Source of the DNA: a virus
IMG/VR virus record: IMGVR_UViG_3300004369_000015
Location: 1 to 62,151 of that record
Direction: 5' to 3' (one strand)
Length of the DNA stretch: 62,151 bases
Position numbers and translations under genes: made by a program. Shown piece by piece: positions 1-8,604 of the stretch (its first letter is position 1; each line of letters opens with the position of its first letter). The notes under the pieces were generated by a model. It was not told the DNA's origin, searched no databases, and was given only the letters and a program-made list of their open reading frames with translations.

Positions 1-75
1 AACAAATGGGAGTTGCAGTTGCTTGTAGATGCAATCGTTCAGAAAGCGGATGCCCTTGGGTTTACCGTGAACATA
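1..75. repeat. 75-bp terminal direct repeat, left copy
   Basis: Bases 1-75 are identical to 62077-62151. An exact overlap that runs to both ends of a contig is the usual mark of a circular or circularly permuted genome assembled as a linear record. The reading frame of a small gene continues across the join without interruption, which supports real circularity. A true short terminal repeat of the virion DNA cannot be excluded from sequence alone. Confidence 0.9.
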
Positions 76-99
76 ACCTTTAACACCAAAGAGAAATGA
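1..99 (+). CDS. 3' part of a small junction-spanning gene (52 aa in total)
   Basis: This is the C-terminal 32 codons of a 52-residue protein that starts at ATG 62017 and crosses the contig join; it ends at TGA 97-99. No family is recognised. The protein is small and mixed in charge, with a Lys/Thr-rich start and the C-terminal residues TFNTKEK. The same seven residues end a small frame at 61411-61485, because both stops lie in the repeated linker sequence. The next gene starts at ATG 96 with an ATGA overlap, so the two are translationally coupled. The function is unknown. Confidence 0.7.
   Translation, partial: NKWELQLLVDAIVQKADALGFTVNITFNTKEK
75..99 (+). repeat. gene-boundary linker repeat, copy A
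   Basis: A 25-bp sequence with core AACACCAAAGAGAAATGA is identical to 61461-61485, with shorter copies at 61696-61715 and 61843-61866. It holds the stop of one gene and the ATG of the next. The A/G-rich stretch before the ATG fits Bacteroidota translation initiation. Confidence 0.85.
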
Positions 100-371
100 C
101 ACAATTAGAATGGGAAGCAAAGCGAATGGGAAAGTTCACGGCTTCCGAGATACACAAGTTAATGGGTACACCAAGGAAGAAAGGTGAAACCCTCTCAGAG
201 ACCGCCAAATCGTTTGTCATTGAAGTTGGAAGGGAGTGTCCTCAAAGACACTCCCTTTTCCTTTATTATTTTTTCTTCTTCAGAAGTTTGGGGTCGATAG
301 CCATACTCTCTACCTCTCCTTTCTTACTCTCCTTTTCAGGTTCAGGTGACATACCACTTGCGGGTCTATAA
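96..371 (+). pseudogene. truncated YqaJ-type phage exonuclease fragment
   Basis: About the first 45 codons resemble the N-terminus of YqaJ-family recombination exonucleases: a Trp-containing start followed by MGKFTASEIHKLMG, where family members have R-x-GK-x-TAS-x-I, then a Ser/Thr-Ala-Lys-Ser stretch. The resemblance stops near base 235, where the frame runs into a long palindrome (230-257) and then into the antisense of the giant virion gene. The frame stays open to 371, but that tail is Phe/Leu/Ser-rich noise. The PD-(D/E)XK catalytic core is missing, so nuclease activity is not expected. A separate full-length RecE-like exonuclease is at 53864-54598. I read this as a gene relic at the early/late boundary. 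Confidence 0.65.
230..257 (+). terminator. intrinsic terminator built on the dispersed palindrome
   Basis: An 11-bp perfect stem (AAGGGAGTGTC paired with its complement) with a 6-base loop is followed on the plus strand by a T-rich run. It contains the dispersed 16-bp palindrome (236-251) with longer arms than the other copies. It should stop rightward early transcription just before the oppositely directed late operon ends at 266. Confidence 0.75.
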
Positions 372-3300
372 GATTTAGATATACCAAGTATGTCGTAGAT
401 TGCTGCCTCTTGAAACTCATCGTCTCCGAATCCAAGGTTGTACAACCCAATGAATGGGTCTAACTGTGCTCCCATTGCAGCCTCAAGTATTGGTCGTGTC
501 GTACCCCACAATACCCCATCTTTCTCTACCTGTTTCTTTACCTTGTATCCTACCGATGAGAATGGGTTCACTATAGAAGAGACAAACTTCTTTTTCTTTT
601 TATACTCATCCCCGCTAATACCCGCTATAACTCTACCGCCAAGGTCGTACTCTTCAGCAACTACACCAAGCATTGGCAACTGATATAGTAGGTTCATACC
701 AATCATTGCTTCAGCAATTTTACCCATAGCATCCTCCCTGTCGTCATCATCTCCTAATAGTTTTCCTATGTTAGAAGTAGCAACGAACAGTGCGTTAGCG
801 ATAGCAAGGTTTAGATAGAACTCTCTGATATCTTTTGAGCGAGGAACCTTTCCTTCTGAAATATCCCTACCCATATTGGTAGCAGATGACATCACTTTGT
901 TTATCTGTAGGAACACTGTGCTTCCAAACATTGTGAATGTTCTAACGAGGTAGTTCTTACTCATCTGAAGAGGAGTCTTCTCTGTTCCACGTCTTGACTG
1001 CTGAGTAGCATTGTAGTTATTGAATGCTTCTGCTGCCTCCTGTGGATTCATTCCGTTCTTGATGTTCCTGTTGTAGTTAATCATATACCCCATAACACCG
1101 AGCACGTCTCCGATAACCGTGGGCGCAGCACCCGCCTGTTGAAGTGCACGTCTTGCACGTGCCACTTTAGTATGGCTCTTACTCAGTGGCTTAAATGCTT
1201 TACCTCCTGATTCCAATCCATACACGTCACCCTCAATACCCTGCCTGATACGCATACGAAGTGTTGGTGACATCTCCATCGCCTTATTGATAGCACCGTC
1301 TTTGCCAATCAAATCCTTAGCCATTGACCCATACGTTGCAGCCATATCAACCATAAACATAACAGGGTCGATTGCTTTCTTCACAACGTTAGGAACTTTA
1401 GAGTCCTTAGGGAAGTAACTATAATCAGCATATGCGTTAACAAATGATGTCGCCTGTTTAGCAATCTGAATGACCTTGAATGCCAAAGCAAAACCCGTGA
1501 ACAGTTGTTGGAACTTAGACATCACCTTATTGTCCTGACCCATAGAAGTCCCGGCATTTGGATTGATATCCATATTGACCGTCTGCATCATAGACTTATG
1601 GATACCCAACTCACTAAGTAGTAGGTTCACTGCAGGGATTTTAAAGAATGCATTAATATCCTTCGTGGCCTCAGCATAAGCAACATACTTATCCATTGAC
1701 TGCAGGTGGTTTTCTAACACACCCGAGAAGTCAAAGTCAGATATACTAATATCCTTTTTGGTATCGGTTCTTTCCTTGAATGCAGGTGATACCTCAGCGT
1801 TAAAGATTCCATTGAAGTCGCCCTCCTTTAGGAGTTCGTTGTTATCCTGTGGGCTGATAGTTGATGTTGGGAAATAGTTCTGTACGTAACCAAGGTTCAC
1901 ATCATTGACGCTTGAGTATACAGAGTTTACTTGTTCGTAGTATTCGTTACTCAAGAACTCTACGACCCCATCAACAAATGATACCACCTCAGGCCCGAGG
2001 TTAGTTTTGATTTCCTCTAAGACCTCATCTGAAACCCCTTGGTTGCGCAACTTGTCACGCTGAAAATCATTCTGACTCAGAGCGTATATACGCATCTGTT
2101 GGTCTTTACTTACCTGAGCGTTAAAGGTTGCACCCGTCTTGGTGTTCTTTAATTTAAGAGACATCAATGGGTTACCATCCGAGTAGATGGTATTCATAAC
2201 CTGCTTATACCCCTTGTCAAACCCTGCAGCCCTTGCGATTGAATCTATAGCCTCAATAGTTCTGAATCTATTTTCGTTATAGATATCATTGGCACGGTTC
2301 AGTCTTCTATATACATTGTCCGTAAACGCAGTCTTGCTTCTTGATACTCTATCTACAAGGTTGGTAAGCGTACCAAGGTGTCTCAACATATTCTTAGACG
2401 TAGCGATAACCTGTGAAGCACTGCTATACTTGAAGTTCTTTAACCACTCCTTTATAGCCTGTGGATACTTCCTGTCTCTGAATAGTTTTCTTATTTCGTT
2501 CTTTCTCTCTGAGACTTGGTCGGTGTTTAACAACTCACCCATTTCATCGAACAACTCAGGATTTGTCTCTGCAATCTGAGCAGTCACCTCATCCTCAACC
2601 ATCTTATTACGAGCAGCACGTGCTGCTCTTCTTGACTTCAGGTTGTTTATGGATTCTCTCCTTGTGTCTTTGATGACACTGAACAATTCGTTGGTCTCTT
2701 CCAAAGACATATTCTGAAGGTCGGCAAACGTATCAAACGCCAACGCCAAGTTCATAAGAGCAGTCTCTTTAGATGTCAACTTCTCCCCTCTTGCTTGTTT
2801 AGCGAATGCCTCATCAACCTCAGGTCTTGCAATCTCTTCTGCGATTTTAGCAAGAGCATCTACATCATCCTTGATAATCGCATTGAGTACCTGCTTAGCA
2901 TTAGAGAAGAACGACTGACCCGCAGCGTCCAATCCTGCAGACCTACGTTTACCTGATTGAGTCATAGCAGGTTTTGCTTTCTTGTTTACGAGTTCAGCAA
3001 TCTTCTTTACGACAGACTTCTTCATCGTTGCTCTCTGCTGCTCGATAACATTCATCACATTCTCCATCTGTGCCTCAAGGTCTTCTACAGTTTTTACTTT
3101 ACTTACCGCAGAAATCAATGCATTGATTTTCCCTTGAGTATACTCATTAGATTTAGGGAGGCTTCTTCTGATGAAGTTCTTTAACTGCAACTGAGCATCT
3201 GCTAAGTTGTTTTCCGCAACCCTTCTCTGTCTTAGGTTATTCCTAATGGCAGCCATCTCTCTGCTGACACTTGTGTTTGCTCTGATACCCAACTGTCTAT

Positions 3301-6300
3301 CAAACGCATTCAGTAGTTCCATTTGAACTTGGTCTGTCTGCTCTTGGAATGTTGGGTGAGCCTTCATAAGTTCAACTGCCTTGGCACGGATATCAGAGAA
3401 TGTCTTGGTTCTTGTTGTTCCCCTTCCACCACGTGGGCCTTCGGTAGAGAACCTATCCAACTTCTCTTTTACGTCCTTATACATTTGAAGCGCAGACTGT
3501 ACTCCACCTGCTACACGTTCAAATTCTTTTGGCATTGTAGTAAGCAGGTCAACCTTAACCTCTAATACAGAATCAATATCAGCCTTCTTGTATCCACGAT
3601 TTTTTAGCACCTGTCTTATAGATGCATCTGAGAATCCCTTACTCCGTGCAGCAGATACCACTGCCCCTACAGTAGGGGATGATGATGTCATAAGTTGTAG
3701 TTGGTTATCAAGGTTTCTAACCTCAGCCCCAACAAACAACTCGTTCTCTGACATAAGGTCTACAACAACGCCATTAAGGAACTCATCAAGTGACAGGTTC
3801 TGAATCTGCTCGGCAGACATATTAGAGATACCTGTTAGTTTCTTTACGAACTCAAACAGTTCGTTCAACCAATTCTTGAAATTCTTTTTCTGTGCTGCAG
3901 TGGCGAATGATTCACCCTTATCTCCAATGGCAGTTGCCAATGCTTCCTCAAGGATGTAGTTACGGATGTCCTCTTCGGTAGCACCCGCCTTCTCCATCTC
4001 TTTAATAACCCTTTTATAGTCTGTACTGTTCTCTACATCGGTAACATAGTCAGTACCCTCCACCAAAGCCAACCCCTTCTTATATGTTTCAGGGGACATC
4101 TCTTTGGCAACGTTCATCCAAATGTGTCCGAACTCGTGAACGGGTGTATTAAAGTTTTCTAACCCGGGGTTGAGGTACAACTTACCATCAACCACTGCAC
4201 CGTAAACCTTTTGGCTTTTAGTAACCAACTGACGAGCATTAAGGTTTTCCATTAAAGCATCGAACTCCTCCTGTGTAGCCACAACGTCAACACTTGGGAA
4301 TGCTTTTGTCAGTCTATTTAAAAACTGTTGATACTGAGTAGGTGTAGGAGGAGTAACTTTCTTGGCTACAGATGCACTACGTTGAGCCGTATACATTTCG
4401 TCAGAACGAATCTCTGCTGAACTCTGTTTTCTCATCCCACCCTTGCCATCTTTCTTTTTAAGCAAACCCGCATACTTAGCATTCATTGTGTTCAGTGCTT
4501 TCTTAGATACGTTCCACATAGGAACTGTATCTTCCATCATAGCGACTGCTCTACCTCTAATGTATACAGGATAGTTCTCGTGTGTTCTAATTCCCTCTGC
4601 TTCCTGTTGGTCTCGAGTCATAATGGCCTTGTCAATATCAGCCTCTGACTTAATCAAGTTGCCGTCAGCGTCTGTGATTTCAAGAACCATAGTCATAGCA
4701 CCCATAGGTAGGTCACGTGTAAACTGCTCTGAAACAGAAGACCTTACCGACTGCTGAGTTATACCATTGTCCTGAAGGGTCATCCCTAACTGAGTAGTAG
4801 CCTTGACGTTTGCAGAAGGAAGAACGGCCTGAGTAATCTTTGCTCGTTGGGCTACGTTCAGTGATTTAAAAATATCAATGAATGATTGTAGGTCTGTTGT
4901 TTGACCAATGGCGTTATGGATAATTTTTGTATCCTTGTCTCCGAACTTTCTACCCAAGATGTAATCCTTCATCTGATTGTATACATCCTGTTGGTTGTCA
5001 AGTTTGTTTAGTTTGTCTGTAAACTCTATTGGTGTGGCAATATTAGAGTCTACTGAAGACGGAGCCATATTGTATACCACACTATAGTCTCCCTTTGTAA
5101 AGCCTCTGATAATTCGCTGCGCAGCCTCAACATCCATAGATGCCCAAGCAACCTTACCAAAGGTATCGTCCATTAGTGGGAAGAATGGGCCACCCATTCT
5201 CTTGCTATCTACCTTCAGTTGGTCAGCCATAACATAGTTAACGACCTTACCAACTAAGTCTTTTACTGACATCTTTGGAACCTTGTTTGCCAACTCAGTA
5301 TTCTCTGTTACTGTGATTGGAATGGTTTCCATAGTAGGCTCTGATACAACCTCAGTCTCCTCCACAATATCGGGCTGAACTTCCTCCATCAACTTACGTG
5401 ATGACTCAGCGAGTTTTTGCTTACGTGCTGATGTTTCAGAGTCTGTATTTAGTTGGAACATCTCAGGGTTTGGTGATTCTCTATTAGCCTCACCGAGCAT
5501 ATTCTCAAGGTCTTGTACCTCGTCATCTAAGAACTGCTGCTCATCGGGTGTCCTTGAAGACACTTCACCCAATCCCTCTATGTCAAGGACTATACCCCCT
5601 TCTTCTTCCGTCCCTTGCTCAGGCGTGACGGTAGTCGTTTCGGTAGTGATTGTGGATTCGGTGTCTCCTTGTCCCACTTCTCGCAGTTCCACCGGCTGCG
5701 GTTGTCTTGTGCTTGTGCGTAACACGCCCGTCTCTGTGCTTGGCTCTTGAATGGCATCTTCTTCTTGTTCTGTTGGTAATGTGCCAACGGGTGCTTGTCT
5801 CTTTGGTGCTTTCTTTAGGCTTTGAATTCCTACTAACTCAATGTTGACACGCTCACCCTCAGGCAATAGTTGTTTTGTTTCCGATATCTTGGCAATCTCT
5901 TCATTGATTGCAGCAATTTTACTTTTGAATACCTCTCTTCTATTCTGAGTAGAGGTCAATTCTTCTCTTGCGTTTAACAGTTCTACTAAGCGAGACTCCA
6001 CATCGGTGTTCTCATTTCTGCTAAGTAGCGATGGACTAACGCCCATAAGGTCTCTCGCCTCACGTCTAAGTCCTACGTTCTTTTGGATGCGTTGGTTTTC
6101 CTCAGGAGTAATCTTCCCAAGTCTTTCCATATTGTTTGCCCAAGAACTAATCTTCTCGTCTGATGCTATCTCGTTTACGATACCATCCGCAGTAGAGAAC
6201 TCTGCTGCAAGTTTCTCGTAGTTTACGTTTCTAATATCACGCATCATATTAACTGCAGCGTTTGGAGCGTTGTTACCCAATCCACCAATTGCCTCAGCAA

Positions 6301-8596
6301 ATATTTCTTTCGCATCAATCTCCTGACCCGCAACTACCTGCGCCATATATTCACCAAATGCTTCAGCAGCAGGGTCAAACACAACACGTTCTCCAACCGT
6401 AGCAGCAGCCTTTGCAGTTTTTGATGCAATGCTTCCTACCTTAAATACTCTACCTGCAAGTCCACCTGACACATAGTCTACGACTGCGATAGGGATACCA
6501 CGCTTCAACCCAATCTCTTTACCCTCGGCCCACACCTGCTCATCCTGCAGGGCAGCAGCCAAACTCAACGGGTCATCGGGGTTGTATCCTTGGTTGTCTA
6601 CCGCATCTAATACTGCGTTGGTGTATTCCAATGCTAAAGACGTGGCAGCAAAACCTGTTCTCATACCATAACTCAATCCTGCTAATGCTCCACCGGGAAC
6701 GGTTACCTCAGCGAAGGGGCCACCCGCTAACCCCGCCACCGCACCTGCTCCTGCTCCCGTAGCAGCCGAACCTGAGATTAACTTATATCCATATGGAAGC
6801 ATTTGGCTAAGCGACTCAGCAACAAAGGCAGTTGACAATTCGAATGGGTCATCAAGGAATACATCAAACGCCTCAGAGAATCCTCTTGCTGATGCGTATC
6901 TATATTGCGCTCTACCCTGCTCGTCTGTACGAGCCTCTTGCATATACTGTATAATCTTTAATGCAACCTCTTGAACCTCGGCATCATCACCAACATCTTT
7001 TAGACCAAGTGCCAATGCTAAGATTTGTTCAGCCCCCTTACCTCTCGCCAATCCTGAAGACCAACTCTGAGAAACTGCATCCCAATTTTCTATGAATTCA
7101 CCACGCAGGTTCTTGTCAAACTTCTCAGTGAAGAATGTATTTGCCATCTCGTAGTTGGATGCAGCGTATTGCTTCATAGCATCCAAGTCCCTTTTGTTTT
7201 GTAAGTAAAGACTAACAAGACTTTTCTGCTCAGTAGTTGTGGGGACGTATTGGCTTAGTTCTTCAAGGGTAATCCCCAACTTCTCATTAACATCTTTTGC
7301 TAAAATTTCTTCTGCTTTTTTGGCTGCTGAGTTAGCCTGTACTGCTTGTGCTGATTTCTGCTGAAACTCCTTGTCCAAAAACAAATCGAAGTCTTCACGT
7401 GCAGTAGCGATATCATCATCCGATATCTTAGAGTATAACTCGTTGTACTCCTCTTCCCTTCTTGCCAATATATCATCGGAGTCATTTCTTCTTCTTCCGT
7501 TGACATACAGGTGGGCGTATTTCTTTTGGTCTTTTTCAGATAGGTCTTTCAGATATAGCATAGACCTGTTGTTCAAGAAGTCTATCTCATCTCTTGTTTC
7601 AGCAAATGCATCTATATCCCTCTTAGCCTGTGCATAGTCTAAGCCACGGTCTTTATAGAATGCGAAACCAACTGCATCGATGTTGTTTATATTCTTCCAA
7701 CTACCCTCTGCAAATGCATTAGCCTTATCGGGGCTATCAAACTCAAATATCTCACCACGTAGAAACGCTTCGTTGTACGCATCCATACCTGACAACTCCA
7801 TCCAATCTTGAGGGTCGCTTGTGTAGTTTGCTCCTTTAGGGAACAGGGTTGGGAATACAACATTCTTCCCGTCAATGATTGCCGATGTTAGTTTAACCGT
7901 TGATACAGAACCGTCAGGGTTCATTACGGGTTTATCTCTTAGCCCTCTCACCTGAAGAGCATACTCTGCCTCGCTTACCTCTTGTGGATTAGCAGTTTTT
8001 AGTGGTGCTTGTTTCTTGCCTCGCTTCTTTTCTTCGGCTTGAACTGCTGCCAATGCAGCAGCATCCTCATTAATATTTTGGCTTGTTGTACGTGCATCAG
8101 CAAAACTTTGACGTAAGGCTTGGTCTACCATCCCCTGCTCGGGATACATACCAAGGCTATTCATAGGGTTTCTATACCCTAACTCACGTGTGTCTTGACC
8201 TATTACCTGTCTGTGGCTGCCATCAGGACTCCACAGTATCTCCCCCGGCTTTGGAGTATAGAACTCAAACTCAGGCTGCTCAGTAGTTGATTGCTCCGAA
8301 GAACCATCTGCCGATGGTAATTCCGTACCATCTTTTTTTTTTACAACAGGCTCTTGCTGAACAGGCTCTTGCTGAACAGGCTCTTGCTGAGTAGCATTAG
8401 CATCACCAAAAAATTCGGGGAACTTTGGATTTATAATACTGTAGTCATAGTTATATTGTTCGGCAGTTGTGACATAGTCTTTCAACAACTGAACGTCATA
8501 TCCTGACAACTCAGGGAACTTGCTCATTACTACTCCCCAATTATAGTTGTGGGCCTGAGCAGTTGCAATTAGGTCTTTTAAAATCTGTTCGTCCAT
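266..8596 (-). CDS. giant polyvalent-type virion protein (2,776 aa) with metalloprotease motif
   Basis: This is the last gene of the late operon. The N-terminus has two similar segments (residues about 5-65) with repeated YNY/FPEF motifs, then a QQEPV triple repeat, then a stretch around VMNPDGSVSTV seen in many phage internal proteins. A zinc-metalloprotease motif HEFGH is at residues 1487-1491. Ala/Gly-rich hydrophobic segments lie near residues 600-720, and long charged helical stretches make up much of the C-terminal half. Size, position and mosaic make-up match the large polyvalent proteins that podoviruses eject with their DNA. I infer a virion-packaged, multi-domain protein delivered into the cell. 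Residues about 947-1002 are low-complexity and overlap a second gene in another frame (5590-5757). Confidence 0.75.
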   Translation of the reverse strand: MDEQILKDLIATAQAHNYNWGVVMSKFPELSGYDVQLLKDYVTTAEQYNYDYSIINPKFPEFFGDANATQQEPVQQEPVQQEPVVKKKDGTELPSADGSSEQSTTEQPEFEFYTPKPGEILWSPDGSHRQVIGQDTRELGYRNPMNSLGMYPEQGMVDQALRQSFADARTTSQNINEDAAALAAVQAEEKKRGKKQAPLKTANPQEVSEAEYALQVRGLRDKPVMNPDGSVSTVKLTSAIIDGKNVVFPTLFPKGANYTSDPQDWMELSGMDAYNEAFLRGEIFEFDSPDKANAFAEGSWKNINNIDAVGFAFYKDRGLDYAQAKRDIDAFAETRDEIDFLNNRSMLYLKDLSEKDQKKYAHLYVNGRRRNDSDDILARREEEYNELYSKISDDDIATAREDFDLFLDKEFQQKSAQAVQANSAAKKAEEILAKDVNEKLGITLEELSQYVPTTTEQKSLVSLYLQNKRDLDAMKQYAASNYEMANTFFTEKFDKNLRGEFIENWDAVSQSWSSGLARGKGAEQILALALGLKDVGDDAEVQEVALKIIQYMQEARTDEQGRAQYRYASARGFSEAFDVFLDDPFELSTAFVAESLSQMLPYGYKLISGSAATGAGAGAVAGLAGGPFAEVTVPGGALAGLSYGMRTGFAATSLALEYTNAVLDAVDNQGYNPDDPLSLAAALQDEQVWAEGKEIGLKRGIPIAVVDYVSGGLAGRVFKVGSIASKTAKAAATVGERVVFDPAAEAFGEYMAQVVAGQEIDAKEIFAEAIGGLGNNAPNAAVNMMRDIRNVNYEKLAAEFSTADGIVNEIASDEKISSWANNMERLGKITPEENQRIQKNVGLRREARDLMGVSPSLLSRNENTDVESRLVELLNAREELTSTQNRREVFKSKIAAINEEIAKISETKQLLPEGERVNIELVGIQSLKKAPKRQAPVGTLPTEQEEDAIQEPSTETGVLRTSTRQPQPVELREVGQGDTESTITTETTTVTPEQGTEEEGGIVLDIEGLGEVSSRTPDEQQFLDDEVQDLENMLGEANRESPNPEMFQLNTDSETSARKQKLAESSRKLMEEVQPDIVEETEVVSEPTMETIPITVTENTELANKVPKMSVKDLVGKVVNYVMADQLKVDSKRMGGPFFPLMDDTFGKVAWASMDVEAAQRIIRGFTKGDYSVVYNMAPSSVDSNIATPIEFTDKLNKLDNQQDVYNQMKDYILGRKFGDKDTKIIHNAIGQTTDLQSFIDIFKSLNVAQRAKITQAVLPSANVKATTQLGMTLQDNGITQQSVRSSVSEQFTRDLPMGAMTMVLEITDADGNLIKSEADIDKAIMTRDQQEAEGIRTHENYPVYIRGRAVAMMEDTVPMWNVSKKALNTMNAKYAGLLKKKDGKGGMRKQSSAEIRSDEMYTAQRSASVAKKVTPPTPTQYQQFLNRLTKAFPSVDVVATQEEFDALMENLNARQLVTKSQKVYGAVVDGKLYLNPGLENFNTPVHEFGHIWMNVAKEMSPETYKKGLALVEGTDYVTDVENSTDYKRVIKEMEKAGATEEDIRNYILEEALATAIGDKGESFATAAQKKNFKNWLNELFEFVKKLTGISNMSAEQIQNLSLDEFLNGVVVDLMSENELFVGAEVRNLDNQLQLMTSSSPTVGAVVSAARSKGFSDASIRQVLKNRGYKKADIDSVLEVKVDLLTTMPKEFERVAGGVQSALQMYKDVKEKLDRFSTEGPRGGRGTTRTKTFSDIRAKAVELMKAHPTFQEQTDQVQMELLNAFDRQLGIRANTSVSREMAAIRNNLRQRRVAENNLADAQLQLKNFIRRSLPKSNEYTQGKINALISAVSKVKTVEDLEAQMENVMNVIEQQRATMKKSVVKKIAELVNKKAKPAMTQSGKRRSAGLDAAGQSFFSNAKQVLNAIIKDDVDALAKIAEEIARPEVDEAFAKQARGEKLTSKETALMNLALAFDTFADLQNMSLEETNELFSVIKDTRRESINNLKSRRAARAARNKMVEDEVTAQIAETNPELFDEMGELLNTDQVSERKNEIRKLFRDRKYPQAIKEWLKNFKYSSASQVIATSKNMLRHLGTLTNLVDRVSRSKTAFTDNVYRRLNRANDIYNENRFRTIEAIDSIARAAGFDKGYKQVMNTIYSDGNPLMSLKLKNTKTGATFNAQVSKDQQMRIYALSQNDFQRDKLRNQGVSDEVLEEIKTNLGPEVVSFVDGVVEFLSNEYYEQVNSVYSSVNDVNLGYVQNYFPTSTISPQDNNELLKEGDFNGIFNAEVSPAFKERTDTKKDISISDFDFSGVLENHLQSMDKYVAYAEATKDINAFFKIPAVNLLLSELGIHKSMMQTVNMDINPNAGTSMGQDNKVMSKFQQLFTGFALAFKVIQIAKQATSFVNAYADYSYFPKDSKVPNVVKKAIDPVMFMVDMAATYGSMAKDLIGKDGAINKAMEMSPTLRMRIRQGIEGDVYGLESGGKAFKPLSKSHTKVARARRALQQAGAAPTVIGDVLGVMGYMINYNRNIKNGMNPQEAAEAFNNYNATQQSRRGTEKTPLQMSKNYLVRTFTMFGSTVFLQINKVMSSATNMGRDISEGKVPRSKDIREFYLNLAIANALFVATSNIGKLLGDDDDREDAMGKIAEAMIGMNLLYQLPMLGVVAEEYDLGGRVIAGISGDEYKKKKKFVSSIVNPFSSVGYKVKKQVEKDGVLWGTTRPILEAAMGAQLDPFIGLYNLGFGDDEFQEAAIYDILGISKSYRPASGMSPEPEKESKKGEVESMAIDPKLLKKKK
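5548..5563. repeat. dispersed palindrome copy (in CDS)
   Basis: GTGTCCTTGAAGACAC lies inside the giant virion gene, where it encodes VSSRT, and 27 bp beyond the stop of the overprinted small gene. On the coding strand it reads GTGTCTTCAAGGACAC. Confidence 0.85.
5590..5757 (-). CDS. overprinted small basic phage protein (MPFKSQAQRR family, 55 aa)
   Basis: This frame lies wholly inside the 2,776-aa gene on the same strand but in another frame. It begins MPFKSQAQRRACYAQAQ and continues with W-x-C-x-x-W, ETP, LP-x-R and a Lys/Arg-rich end. That layout (MPFKS-x-AQRR, conserved Trp, ETPN-x-x-LP-x-R, basic tail) is the one I know from a very common small protein family of tailed phages, so the match is unlikely to be chance. 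The start was placed at the internal ATG 5757 because the family starts at MPFKS and an AAGAAGAAG run precedes it; an upstream in-frame ATG is at 5787. In the large frame the same bases encode a Thr/Glu/Gln/Pro-rich linker. The function of the family is not known to me. Confidence 0.6.
   Translation of the reverse strand: MPFKSQAQRRACYAQAQDNRSRWNCEKWDKETPNPQSLPKRLPSRLSKGRKKKGV
8346..8390 (-). repeat. three tandem 15-bp repeats
   Basis: ACAGGCTCTTGCTGA occurs three times head to tail, coding for QQEPV repeats near the N-terminus of the giant virion protein. Such in-frame micro-repeats can expand or contract without shifting the frame. Confidence 0.9.
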
Positions 8597-8604
8597 ATTA
8601 TAAA

